The notes: a model not told the origin generated them from the sequence alone. A DNA stretch of 5,084 bases from an uncultured Alphaproteobacteria bacterium (GCA_904502245.1 CAJGDN010000052.1:1-5084); one strand, 5' to 3'; counted from the stretch's first letter, positions 1 through 5,084 are shown. Translations and numbers: made by a program.

Positions 1-236
1 AACGAGGTTTAATATGTAAACCTACTACCTGTCTAGGATATGCACTTTTGACTTAGTCAAAGTTTGGATATTCCAAATTCAACTGTCTGCACATCCCTTC
101 TTGAATTTTTGATGAGCTGCTTTTATTCACAATGTTTGCGTGTTTTACAAGAACCCGTTTCATACCGTTCGTTCCGTAAACCGCAGAATTTCAGGGGTTG
201 AGTTTCTTTTTGTTTTGTTGTCTCAACTTGAAAGCC
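1..236 (-). ncRNA. candidate structured RNA or 5' leader, running off the left edge
   Basis: No known RNA family is recognised. Starting where the promoter at 242-270 should initiate (about 235), the minus strand shows a series of hairpins. The first pairs TTTCA plus GTTGAG (233-229, 227-222) with CTCAAC plus TGAAA (202-197, 193-189) around a 19-nt A-rich loop. The second pairs GCTCATC (117-111) with GATGTGC (95-89), with one mismatch. The third pairs AGTTGAA plus TTTGGA (84-72) with TCCAAA plus TTTGACT (68-55), with one bulged C. A competing hairpin pairs TTTGACT (61-55) with AGTCAAA (53-47). The last is AGGTTTA/TAAACCT close to the left edge. It could be a free small RNA or the leader of a gene beyond base 1. 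I see no signatures of tmRNA, RNase P RNA, SRP RNA or common riboswitches. The 3' end is not in the window. Confidence 0.35.
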
Positions 237-241
237 TGCAT

Positions 242-270
242 AGTATGTGCTCAAACTCTGAAAAAGTCAA
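242..270 (-). promoter_or_regulatory. sigma-70-type promoter reading leftward
   Basis: On the minus strand, TTGACT (270-265) and CATACT (247-242) are separated by exactly 17 nt. They match five and four of six positions of the TTGACA/TATAAT consensus. The predicted start is near 235, at the foot of a hairpin. Runs of A/T lie upstream where UP-element subsites would sit. No protein start follows closely, so the transcript is either an RNA gene or has a leader of more than 200 nt. Confidence 0.55.
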
Positions 271-275
271 GAGGA

Positions 276-366
276 TTTTCAAAAAAAATTTAAAAAAATT
301 CTAAAAAACTTTAAAAACCCCAGAAATCCGCCATTTTTTTCTTTAATTTTTTTTCATTTTTTTTAC
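276..366. promoter_or_regulatory. phased A/T-tract region, predicted curved DNA / UP-element
   Basis: Plus-strand A-tracts at 281-288, 292-298, 303-308 and 313-317 have centres about 10.5, 10.5 and 9.5 bp apart, matching the helical repeat. T-tracts follow at 334-340, 347-354 and 357-364. In-phase A-tracts are known to bend DNA. Relative to the predicted start near 235, the first two lie at about -46 to -63, the usual place for alpha-CTD contacts. No ORF of note crosses the tract. An alternative is a simple low-complexity spacer. Confidence 0.5.
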
Positions 367-383
367 TTAACTGCACTATAAAT

Positions 384-478
384 GATTCGTGCAGGTGTTT
401 TTTTGATTCGGAATGATGTTTTTACCCCTGTTTAAACGTCTGCGAATCGTCAAAAAAGCCACGATTCACTTAGAATCG
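384..478. repeat. cluster of GATTC/GAATC (GANTC) sites
   Basis: Five GANTC sites lie within 95 bp, at 384-388, 405-409, 444-448, 463-467 and 473-477. Every one extends to GATTCG/CGAATC on one strand. GANTC is the target of the CcrM methyltransferase common in alphaproteobacteria. The sites also form inverted pairs: 462-467 with 473-478, and 384-394 with 440-448 (small bulge). They could serve as methylation or regulatory sites, or simply be the arms of RNA hairpins. Which of these applies is inference. Confidence 0.5.
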
Positions 479-479
479 G
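452..479 (-). terminator. weak intrinsic terminator after the first barrel gene
   Basis: On the minus strand CGATTC (478-473) pairs with GAATCG (467-462) around a 5-nt loop that contains the TAA stop codon. After TGGC comes a run of six T (457-452). The stem is short and the T-run starts four bases late, so termination may be partial. Confidence 0.4.
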
Positions 480-1264
480 TATGCAAATCCTAATTTTACC
501 ATAGGATAAACACGTAAATCGGATAATTTTCGATTCGCATCATGTTCTGCACGCCCAACATCAGTATCCAGCGCAGCAATTGTAACCGGCGCCCACACAC
601 CTGTATCTTTATTATATATATATAGTTGCTCGTGCGGGATATCTAGGGATAACTTTGCAGACCGATTCGTAAATACAACACCGATATCTGCAAACAAACT
701 GAGACCGCAAAACAGATTCCAATCAAATCCAGTTCCAAGATACGGACCATGATAACGCCAATCTATGGCAGCACTGCCATCAAATTTATTTCCGTTATAG
801 TAATAATGATCACCTGCAAGGTAAAAATAGAAGCGCTGGGATGGCGCAGTGGATATTTCACCAAATATCGCCGCGTCAAGTTCTGCATTTCCCCACGCAT
901 AACCACCTGAGATGCGCCAGGCGCCGGCAAACGGATAATAATCCAACACAAACATTCCATGCCACGCATCAAATTTACCTTCGTCAATCTTGACACCATC
1001 ACCAACATCACGTCCATCACGCATATACGAATCAATCACCGAATCGATTGCCGACTTTAGAGGGGCAGCACTTGCAAAATCGGCACGAATTCCAAAATGC
1101 GTTAAAAAATACCCATCATTTTCCGAATCGTAATACCCAAGCGCAACATTAAACCCAGATGTCGCAGATACACCAATACCAAGTTGCAAACCATGTGGAA
1201 AATTAGTTGCAGCGACAGACGGTACTGATATTAATAAAGATAACATTGTGATTATGCGCTTCAT
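470..1264 (-). CDS. outer-membrane beta-barrel protein, paralog 1
   Basis: This 264-residue protein is probably an outer-membrane barrel; no named family is recognised. Residues 1-19 form a signal peptide (basic start, hydrophobic core, VAA before the likely cut). The rest alternates short aromatic and aliphatic strands with polar loops and ends in YRF, the terminal Phe expected for BAM-dependent barrels. It is clearly related to the next gene: both share FPxGxQxGxG near the N terminus, GPYLGTGFD (173-181) and VFTNxSAxLxLxxP (197-210). I chose the ATG at 1262-1264 because the signal peptide begins there; a start 23 codons upstream would put charged residues before it and lie inside the preceding terminator. 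A promoter ends 7 nt before this ATG and no Shine-Dalgarno is present, so the mRNA may be leaderless. One cysteine (186) lies in a predicted strand. Ligand or channel function is unknown. Confidence 0.85.
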   Translation of the reverse strand: MKRIITMLSLLISVPSVAATNFPHGLQLGIGVSATSGFNVALGYYDSENDGYFLTHFGIRADFASAAPLKSAIDSVIDSYMRDGRDVGDGVKIDEGKFDAWHGMFVLDYYPFAGAWRISGGYAWGNAELDAAIFGEISTAPSQRFYFYLAGDHYYYNGNKFDGSAAIDWRYHGPYLGTGFDWNLFCGLSLFADIGVVFTNRSAKLSLDIPHEQLYIYNKDTGVWAPVTIAALDTDVGRAEHDANRKLSDLRVYPMVKLGFAYRF

Positions 1265-1271
1265 AATAATA

Positions 1272-1300
1272 ATTATACGCAAATCCCCACGTTTAAACAA
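1272..1300 (-). promoter_or_regulatory. promoter for the 470-1264 gene, leaderless geometry
   Basis: On the minus strand, TTGTTT (1300-1295), a 17-nt spacer and a perfect TATAAT (1277-1272) are followed by 7 nt and then the ATG at 1264. Transcription should start within a couple of bases of the start codon. The palindrome GTTTAAAC (1298-1291) overlaps the -35 and could be an operator. Confidence 0.6.
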
Positions 1301-1316
1301 CGGGCATAAATTCCGC

Positions 1317-1343
1317 AAAAAAAAGACCACCATTTGGTGGTCT
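1317..1343 (-). terminator. strong intrinsic terminator between the two barrel genes
   Basis: Perfect inverted repeat AGACCACCA/TGGTGGTCT (1343-1335 with 1332-1324) with a very short loop, followed on the minus strand by a run of eight T (1324-1317). It begins 8 nt after the stop codon of the 1352-2317 gene. It should stop read-through into the downstream paralog, which has its own promoter. Confidence 0.85.
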
Positions 1344-1351
1344 GTCTTTTT

Positions 1352-2317
1352 TTAGAAACGATACATTATCCCAAGTTTTACAATTGGATAGAATTTTAAA
1401 TCATCCAGTTCAGACTGCGCATCACGTAATGTATCTGCAACAACACCATCAACAACAGATTGCAAGTTCGCGCTTTCAACATTCTTCCATGCACCATCTT
1501 GATATATTTCCAAATTTTCAAACGGCACATTTAAATCCAGTTGCGCAGACTTATTCGTAAACACTATACCAGCATCCAAATAAATCTTGAAGCCGCCAAA
1601 CAATCCAAAATCAAATCCTGTACCCAAATATGGCCCACGATAATCCCAATCAAATTCCGCCGTACCATTTACAGAATTTCCTAAATAACGGAATTTCGTA
1701 TCCATCAATTCAAAATCATGATAACCAGCTTCTAATTCATCAACTGTCGCCGCAATGTTTGCAGACGCATTCATGTTACCCATATAATAACCAGCAGTTA
1801 TACGCCATGGCCCAAGCAACCATGTATCACCAAACGGATAAAAATCTAATAATGCCGCAAAATGCTTGGCAGAAATTTTTGCACTGTCAATCGTCAGATT
1901 ATCACCAATATCAATACCATCATCAACAATAGAATCAACAAAGTCATTTACCAATGACTTGATTGGTTTCGTTGTCGCAAAATCAAAACGCACACCAAAT
2001 CTTTTCGCCCAGAAAGAATCAAAATCTTTGTTCATATAACCAACAAAACCATTCAGACCACCCGTCAGCGAAATTCCTGCACCAATCTGCACACCATTTG
2101 GAAATGCTATTTTTTCAGAATGTTTGACGTCGGCATATTCTTGTTTTAATTCAGATTTGATTTCTTCTTTGAATTCTTGTTTTAATTTTAATCTTTCTGC
2201 ATCTGTAAGTTTGGGTTCCGTAAACTGCACATTCGCAGAGACATCAACAGAACTTCCTGTCGCAAAAGCCGGAAAAACAACAGCTGCCAGTAACGCAATA
2301 ATGGATAACTTTTTCAT
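1352..2317 (-). CDS. outer-membrane beta-barrel protein, paralog 2, with charged N-terminal extension
   Basis: This 321-residue protein is probably exported to the outer membrane. Residues 1-19 form a signal peptide ending AFA. Residues 38-69 are a highly charged Lys/Glu stretch with heptad-like hydrophobics, a likely short coiled coil or helix. Residues 72-321 form the barrel-like part, ending MYRF with the terminal Phe typical of BAM substrates. The barrel part is paralogous to the 264-residue neighbour downstream (GPYLGTGFD at 228-236, IVFTNKSAQLDLNVP at 251-265), but the charged segment is absent there. The ATG at 2315-2317 is preceded by a good Shine-Dalgarno (AAGGGGAAGG) and a promoter at 2351-2379. 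The helical segment might face the periplasm and anchor to cell wall or a partner; that is inference. I do not recognise a named family. The gene is closed by its own terminator. Confidence 0.88.
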   Translation of the reverse strand: MKKLSIIALLAAVVFPAFATGSSVDVSANVQFTEPKLTDAERLKLKQEFKEEIKSELKQEYADVKHSEKIAFPNGVQIGAGISLTGGLNGFVGYMNKDFDSFWAKRFGVRFDFATTKPIKSLVNDFVDSIVDDGIDIGDNLTIDSAKISAKHFAALLDFYPFGDTWLLGPWRITAGYYMGNMNASANIAATVDELEAGYHDFELMDTKFRYLGNSVNGTAEFDWDYRGPYLGTGFDFGLFGGFKIYLDAGIVFTNKSAQLDLNVPFENLEIYQDGAWKNVESANLQSVVDGVVADTLRDAQSELDDLKFYPIVKLGIMYRF

Positions 2318-2350
2318 AACCTTCCCCTTTTATGCAATGAACACATTCCT

Positions 2351-2379
2351 AGTATAATTGCTGCACCCAGAATCGACAA
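2351..2379 (-). promoter_or_regulatory. promoter for the 1352-2317 gene
   Basis: On the minus strand, TTGTCG (2379-2374) and TATACT (2356-2351) are separated by exactly 17 nt. The predicted start near 2344 leaves a 5' UTR of about 27 nt holding the Shine-Dalgarno. A GANTC site (2370-2374) touches the -35 box. Confidence 0.6.
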
Positions 2380-2400
2380 GAAAAAAAGATATTTAAAAAC

Positions 2401-2412
2401 CTGTTTCAACAG
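2401..2412. promoter_or_regulatory. palindrome, possible operator in the divergent promoter region
   Basis: CTGTT and AACAG are perfect inverted arms with a 2-nt centre. The element lies where the -35 region of the rightward promoter would be and about 20 bp upstream of the leftward -35, so a bound regulator could affect either gene. This is position-based inference; the regulator is unknown. Confidence 0.3.
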
Positions 2413-2423
2413 ACTGTTTTTTA

Positions 2424-2432
2424 TGATATAAT
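2424..2432 (+). promoter_or_regulatory. extended -10 promoter for the 2440-3792 gene, leaderless geometry
   Basis: TGATATAAT is a perfect TATAAT (2427-2432) with the TGn extension. No good -35 is visible at 16-18 bp, which extended -10 promoters tolerate. The -10 ends exactly 7 nt before the ATG at 2440, the same spacing as at the 470-1264 gene, so transcription should begin at or next to the start codon. Confidence 0.6.
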
Positions 2433-2439
2433 ATTAGGC

Positions 2440-3792
2440 ATGAAAACCAAAATATTTATTTTTTCGTCCCTGCTGTGCTTATGTGGGGCGTTCGGCGTTC
2501 ACGCATCTGAATGCGTGGGCGAAGGCTGTGATGCACAACCAACGGTGTTTGAAGAATTTGAATATATGGAAATTCCACAAGAAACATGGATGGAATCCGA
2601 TCCAAACGTTGCAACAATGCCGACACCACAAAATTATGTTGCACCAATTCAATTAGTTGCAGACAACCAAATCCCAATGCGTACAGTCAAGATGATTTCT
2701 GTAAAGCCTGTGCCAGAAGATACACGCCCTGCCCTGTGGGATGGCGTGCATGGACAATATGCTGGCGCAGATGGCGACAAAACTGTTGATTGGCGCGACG
2801 GTGTACCAATCTGGGATGAATCTATTAACAGTTATAAATACAAAGATTTCAGCGATTGGTACTTGAAACCAACACCTGAAATTTATGTTCGTGAAATATC
2901 AGCAGACGAAGCAGCATCAATTGATCCAGCAGAACTATACAAATTAAACATGGAAGATGCAGCCGCAACACGGGCACGTGTCGAAGAATTATTGGCACCA
3001 AAAAAACCGACTGAAAATCTGTGGTTTGCCCAGCCCGGTTCAGAACACATCGATATGAAGTTAACTAACCCAACCGCAACTGTTGCAGAACGGGTCGCTG
3101 TGTTTACACAAAACAATGAACAAATCGTCGAACCAAAACCAGAATACGTTGCCCAGGATATGACAGCAATCGTTGAACAAACATTTGGATTTGATGATGG
3201 ATGCCCATTCGAAACAGAAACAGAATGTGAAATTTGGCGCAGAAAACCGATTATTCGTGAAACAGTCTCGCCACGCAGCAAAAAATTGCGTGATATTAAC
3301 ATGGCTGAATTTGTTGAAGTGGCACATTGCAACAAAGATATCGATGCAGCCGACCCTGTGGCGGCACCATTGCTGAATCGATATAAAATGCTGATGCGTT
3401 CCGCACAGGCATGTTGTACAGATGGAATGGCACACGCGTTAAAGCGTGCGGGTGCCAGTGATGGATTGATATATAAATTCTTGTCAGATGATGCAAACTT
3501 CTATGGTTTTGGGGCGCGCTGTCTGATGATGACGGATTATGACTTGGATAACAAGTATCCTAACACCGCAACAGCCGTGGTCGCAGCAGACGTTCGAAAT
3601 GGATGCCTGTGCCGTGGCAGACAGTGGTTCAGCGCAATGCTGGCACCATTCCAGCAGGCATATGAGGCATTGCCAGAATTTAAGGACGCAAAATTTAATT
3701 ATACATATCAGGATGGTCTGAAAAGAACTATTACAGTTTCGATTAATAACGACGTCCAGAACGTTTTAAAACAATTGGAACAATGTCCATAA
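2440..3792 (+). CDS. exported cysteine-rich protein of unknown function
   Basis: This 450-residue protein is not recognised. Residues 1-22 are a signal peptide (basic start, hydrophobic core, VHA before the likely cut). Two cysteines follow directly in an ECVGEGC motif (25, 30). Residues about 31-250 are acidic, proline-rich and cysteine-free, and look extended. The C-terminal 200 residues hold the other nine mature cysteines: 255, 263, 297, the pair 325-326, 361, 389, 391 (CLC) and 449. The mature protein thus has 11 cysteines, which suggests disulfide bonding outside the cytoplasm. The cut site shows no lipobox and no other membrane segment is visible. The start is the first ATG, placed exactly 7 nt after a -10 box; AGG lies only 1 nt before it, too close to be a Shine-Dalgarno. 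The gene is divergent from the barrel genes, suggesting an envelope role. A lineage-specific surface or periplasmic protein is the best description. Confidence 0.85.
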   Translation: MKTKIFIFSSLLCLCGAFGVHASECVGEGCDAQPTVFEEFEYMEIPQETWMESDPNVATMPTPQNYVAPIQLVADNQIPMRTVKMISVKPVPEDTRPALWDGVHGQYAGADGDKTVDWRDGVPIWDESINSYKYKDFSDWYLKPTPEIYVREISADEAASIDPAELYKLNMEDAAATRARVEELLAPKKPTENLWFAQPGSEHIDMKLTNPTATVAERVAVFTQNNEQIVEPKPEYVAQDMTAIVEQTFGFDDGCPFETETECEIWRRKPIIRETVSPRSKKLRDINMAEFVEVAHCNKDIDAADPVAAPLLNRYKMLMRSAQACCTDGMAHALKRAGASDGLIYKFLSDDANFYGFGARCLMMTDYDLDNKYPNTATAVVAADVRNGCLCRGRQWFSAMLAPFQQAYEALPEFKDAKFNYTYQDGLKRTITVSINNDVQNVLKQLEQCP

Positions 3793-3798
3793 TCAAAT

Positions 3799-3828
3799 AA
3801 AAAAACGCCCCAAACGGGGCTTTTTTTT
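3799..3828. terminator. bidirectional intrinsic terminator between convergent genes
   Basis: GCCCC (3807-3811) pairs with GGGGC (3816-3820) around AAAC. Eight T follow on the plus strand (3821-3828), and on the minus strand the stem is followed, after one G, by seven T (3805-3799). It can end both the 2440-3792 gene and the pnp-ybaB operon. The ybaB stop codon (3829-3827) lies in the edge of the tract. Confidence 0.88.
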
Positions 3829-4123
3829 ATGGCATTGGGACGCCTGCGGTGGCTTCGCCCATAACCTTGTCAATCAATTCGTCTGCTTTTTGTTTTGCGT
3901 CGCGATACGCAGACAAAACAACCTGGGCAACAACATCCGCACCGTGCGCCAGAACAGTTGGATGAATTTTGATATTTAAAACATCGTATTTACCGGTCAT
4001 ATCAATAATGCATGACCCGTTTTCTGATACGCCTTTGATTGTTGTTTTACCTAATTGTTCTTGAGCATCAGCAACCTTGGACTGTAATTCCGCGGCCTGA
4101 GCCATTAATGCATCCATATCCAT
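3827..4123 (-). CDS. ybaB: YbaB/EbfC-family nucleoid-associated protein
   Basis: This 98-residue protein is close to the usual length of YbaB/EbfC (about 100-110). The family forms dimers that bind DNA in the cytoplasm and is often encoded beside dnaX and recR. Visible family features are an N-terminal helix (MAQAAELQSKVADAQEQL), a central strand region containing MTGKYDVLNIKIHP, a C-terminal helix with VVLSAYRDAKQKADEL, and a Met/Pro/Gly-rich tail (MGEATAGVPMP). The ATG at 4121-4123 is chosen because GGGAGAGG sits 5 nt upstream; a second Met two codons later would be spaced worse. A longer in-frame extension to 4210 would overlap the preceding gene heavily and is Cys/Lys-rich, so it is rejected. 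The gene is last in an operon, 16 nt after the 120-residue ORF. The usual dnaX-ybaB-recR linkage is not seen here. Confidence 0.9.
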   Translation of the reverse strand: MDMDALMAQAAELQSKVADAQEQLGKTTIKGVSENGSCIIDMTGKYDVLNIKIHPTVLAHGADVVAQVVLSAYRDAKQKADELIDKVMGEATAGVPMP

Positions 4124-4139
4124 TTTATCCTCTCCCTGT

Positions 4140-4502
4140 TTATTTTTGTTTTTCTGCAATGTGCAACATTTGCAAAATTTTTGATGGCACACCACGCATT
4201 TTCGCAACATGTGGCTTTAATACAAGTGACGGAATGAAAGTATTATTTGTATATTGAACCAAATCGTTCAATGATATATCAAAAGCCTGAGACACTACCA
4301 TGGGGACATAACGTAAATTTCCCGACGGCGTATCATGACGGGCCTGAAGTTCAACGTATTTCAGACTAGTATATTTCTCTTGCCACAATACCAAGCAAAA
4401 ATTTTCTTCCAGATATTTTTTTAATCTTGGAACATCAGTGGCAGAACATTTTAAATGTTCCGCCCACTGTTTATCCGTCCAATTCAATTGTTCTGGTCTC
4501 AT
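4140..4502 (-). CDS. hypothetical protein between pnp and ybaB
   Basis: This 120-residue cytoplasmic protein is not recognised. It has no signal peptide or membrane segment. Residues 8-34 (WTDKQWAEHLKCS through VPRLKKYLEENF) look helical and could be a helix-turn-helix-like or other small helical domain; the spacing is not diagnostic. The C-terminal end is basic and ends EKQK. It begins 12 nt after the pnp stop codon with no clear Shine-Dalgarno, which suggests translational coupling to pnp, and stops 16 nt before ybaB. The operon position suggests a cytoplasmic role linked to nucleic acids, but that is only context. Confidence 0.75.
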   Translation of the reverse strand: MRPEQLNWTDKQWAEHLKCSATDVPRLKKYLEENFCLVLWQEKYTSLKYVELQARHDTPSGNLRYVPMVVSQAFDISLNDLVQYTNNTFIPSLVLKPHVAKMRGVPSKILQMLHIAEKQK

Positions 4503-4514
4503 AAGGAATCAATC

Positions 4515-5084
4515 TTATTTCTTGATTTCTTCACCTGTTTTCTGGTCGATACCAACCATGGACATGCGTGTCTTGCCACGTTTGTCAGCACCCAGGTAAC
4601 GAACATATACTGTATCGCCTTCTTTGATTTTTGTATCTTCAATCTTTGCAATACGTTCGCCGGTGATTTCAGAAATATGAACCATTGATTCAAAACCGTT
4701 CATGATTTTTACAAACAAACCAAAATCCTTCATGCCAGAAACTGTGCCTTTGTAAATCTGACCAACTTCTGGTTCGGCAACGATATCTTTGATACGGCGA
4801 ATTGCTTCGTCTGCATCTTCTTTGGCCGTTGCCATGATTTTGATTGTACCATCATCTTCCAGGTCGATAATCGTGTTTGTTTCACGAACCAACGCCTGAA
4901 TTACAGAACCACCCTTGCCAATTACTTCACGAACCTTGTCTGGGTTGATTTTCATTGTATATGCCTGGGGTGCATATTCTGAAACATGGTCGCGTGGCTT
5001 TTTAATCGCCTTTTCAATTTTACCCAAGATGTGCATACGGCCATCTTTTGCCTGGGCCAATGCGCGTTCCATAATTTCAAATGT
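4515..5084 (-). CDS. pnp: polynucleotide phosphorylase, C-terminal part (5' end outside window)
   Basis: PNPase degrades RNA 3' to 5' by phosphorolysis as a trimer. The visible 189 residues are the C-terminal end of a protein usually about 700 residues long. In order they show the end of the second RNase PH-like core with the linker helix (EIMERALAQAKDGRMHIL), a KH domain at about 45-103 with the GxxG loop IGKGGS (55-60), and an S1 RNA-binding domain at about 107-177 (YKGTVSGMKDFGLFVKI, MVHISEI). After S1 only a dozen residues remain, so the longer tail of enzymes such as E. coli PNPase is absent. The frame continues through the right edge as TFEI before the first visible Met, so that Met is internal. 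No terminator follows the stop codon, and the next gene starts 12 nt on, so pnp leads the visible operon. Catalytic core residues are outside the window. Confidence 0.97.
   Translation of the reverse strand, partial: TFEIMERALAQAKDGRMHILGKIEKAIKKPRDHVSEYAPQAYTMKINPDKVREVIGKGGSVIQALVRETNTIIDLEDDGTIKIMATAKEDADEAIRRIKDIVAEPEVGQIYKGTVSGMKDFGLFVKIMNGFESMVHISEITGERIAKIEDTKIKEGDTVYVRYLGADKRGKTRMSMVGIDQKTGEEIKK

Noticed and set aside
123..131. TTATTCACA, a match to the DnaA-box consensus, near an AT-rich stretch: possible replication origin
   Set aside because: Only one box was noticed, with no cluster and no dnaA, hemE or other origin-linked gene in the window. A single 9-mer match is expected by chance.
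372..386. TATAAA at 377-382 as a rightward promoter
   Set aside because: There is no convincing -35 and no plus-strand gene downstream; the region is A/T-rich enough to produce such boxes by chance.
1265..1333. 23-codon upstream extension of the first barrel gene
   Set aside because: It starts inside the terminator hairpin of the preceding gene, lies upstream of the promoter, and would bury the signal peptide behind charged residues.
1630..1932. 100-codon plus-strand ORF rich in Gln, His, Asn and Tyr
   Set aside because: It lies wholly antisense to the well-supported barrel gene. Its odd composition is what reverse-complemented barrel codons would give, and it has no ribosome binding site or signal of its own.
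2883..3335. 150-codon minus-strand ORF inside the exported-protein gene
   Set aside because: It is antisense to a gene with a signal peptide, promoter and terminator. Its Ser/Ala-rich composition is a shadow of the sense frame.
4124..4210. N-terminal extension of YbaB with five cysteines resembling a zinc-binding motif
   Set aside because: It overlaps the 3' end of the preceding gene out of frame, the family lacks such an extension, and a good Shine-Dalgarno marks the ATG at 4123.

Overview
The window is AT-rich bacterial DNA and probably comes from an uncultured alphaproteobacterium. The best evidence is the C-terminal part of polynucleotide phosphorylase at the right edge, whose IVAEPEVG linker and DQKTGEEI ending look alphaproteobacterial. 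Two outer-membrane barrel proteins ending in aromatic residues show a Gram-negative envelope, and a local cluster of GANTC sites fits a CcrM-type methylation background. The genus cannot be fixed from sequence alone.

Layout, left to right. Bases 1-469 hold no convincing protein gene. They carry a minus-strand promoter (-35 at 265-270, -10 at 242-247) backed by helically phased A-tracts (281-317). It reads leftward into a hairpin-rich RNA or 5' leader that leaves the window at base 1. Bases 384-478 hold five GATTC/GAATC sites, and the last pair forms a hairpin over the stop codon of the next gene. Minus-strand genes at 470-1264 and 1352-2317 are tandem paralogous beta-barrel proteins, separated by a strong terminator and a separate promoter. 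A 122-bp divergent promoter region (2318-2439) separates them from a plus-strand gene (2440-3792) for a 450-residue exported, cysteine-rich protein of unknown function. A bidirectional terminator (3799-3828) divides this gene from a minus-strand housekeeping operon: pnp (partial, from 5084), an unrecognised 120-residue protein, and ybaB/ebfC.

How the genes relate. The housekeeping operon combines RNA turnover (PNPase) with a nucleoid-associated protein. The two barrels and the divergent exported protein form an envelope-related group. Two of those genes, the first barrel and the 450-residue protein, have a -10 box exactly 7 nt before the ATG and no usable Shine-Dalgarno, which suggests leaderless mRNAs. 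The second barrel and ybaB have ordinary ribosome binding sites. The main candidate for something undescribed is the left-edge RNA: strong promoter, mutually exclusive hairpins, and a possible 36-codon leader ORF with four consecutive serine codons.
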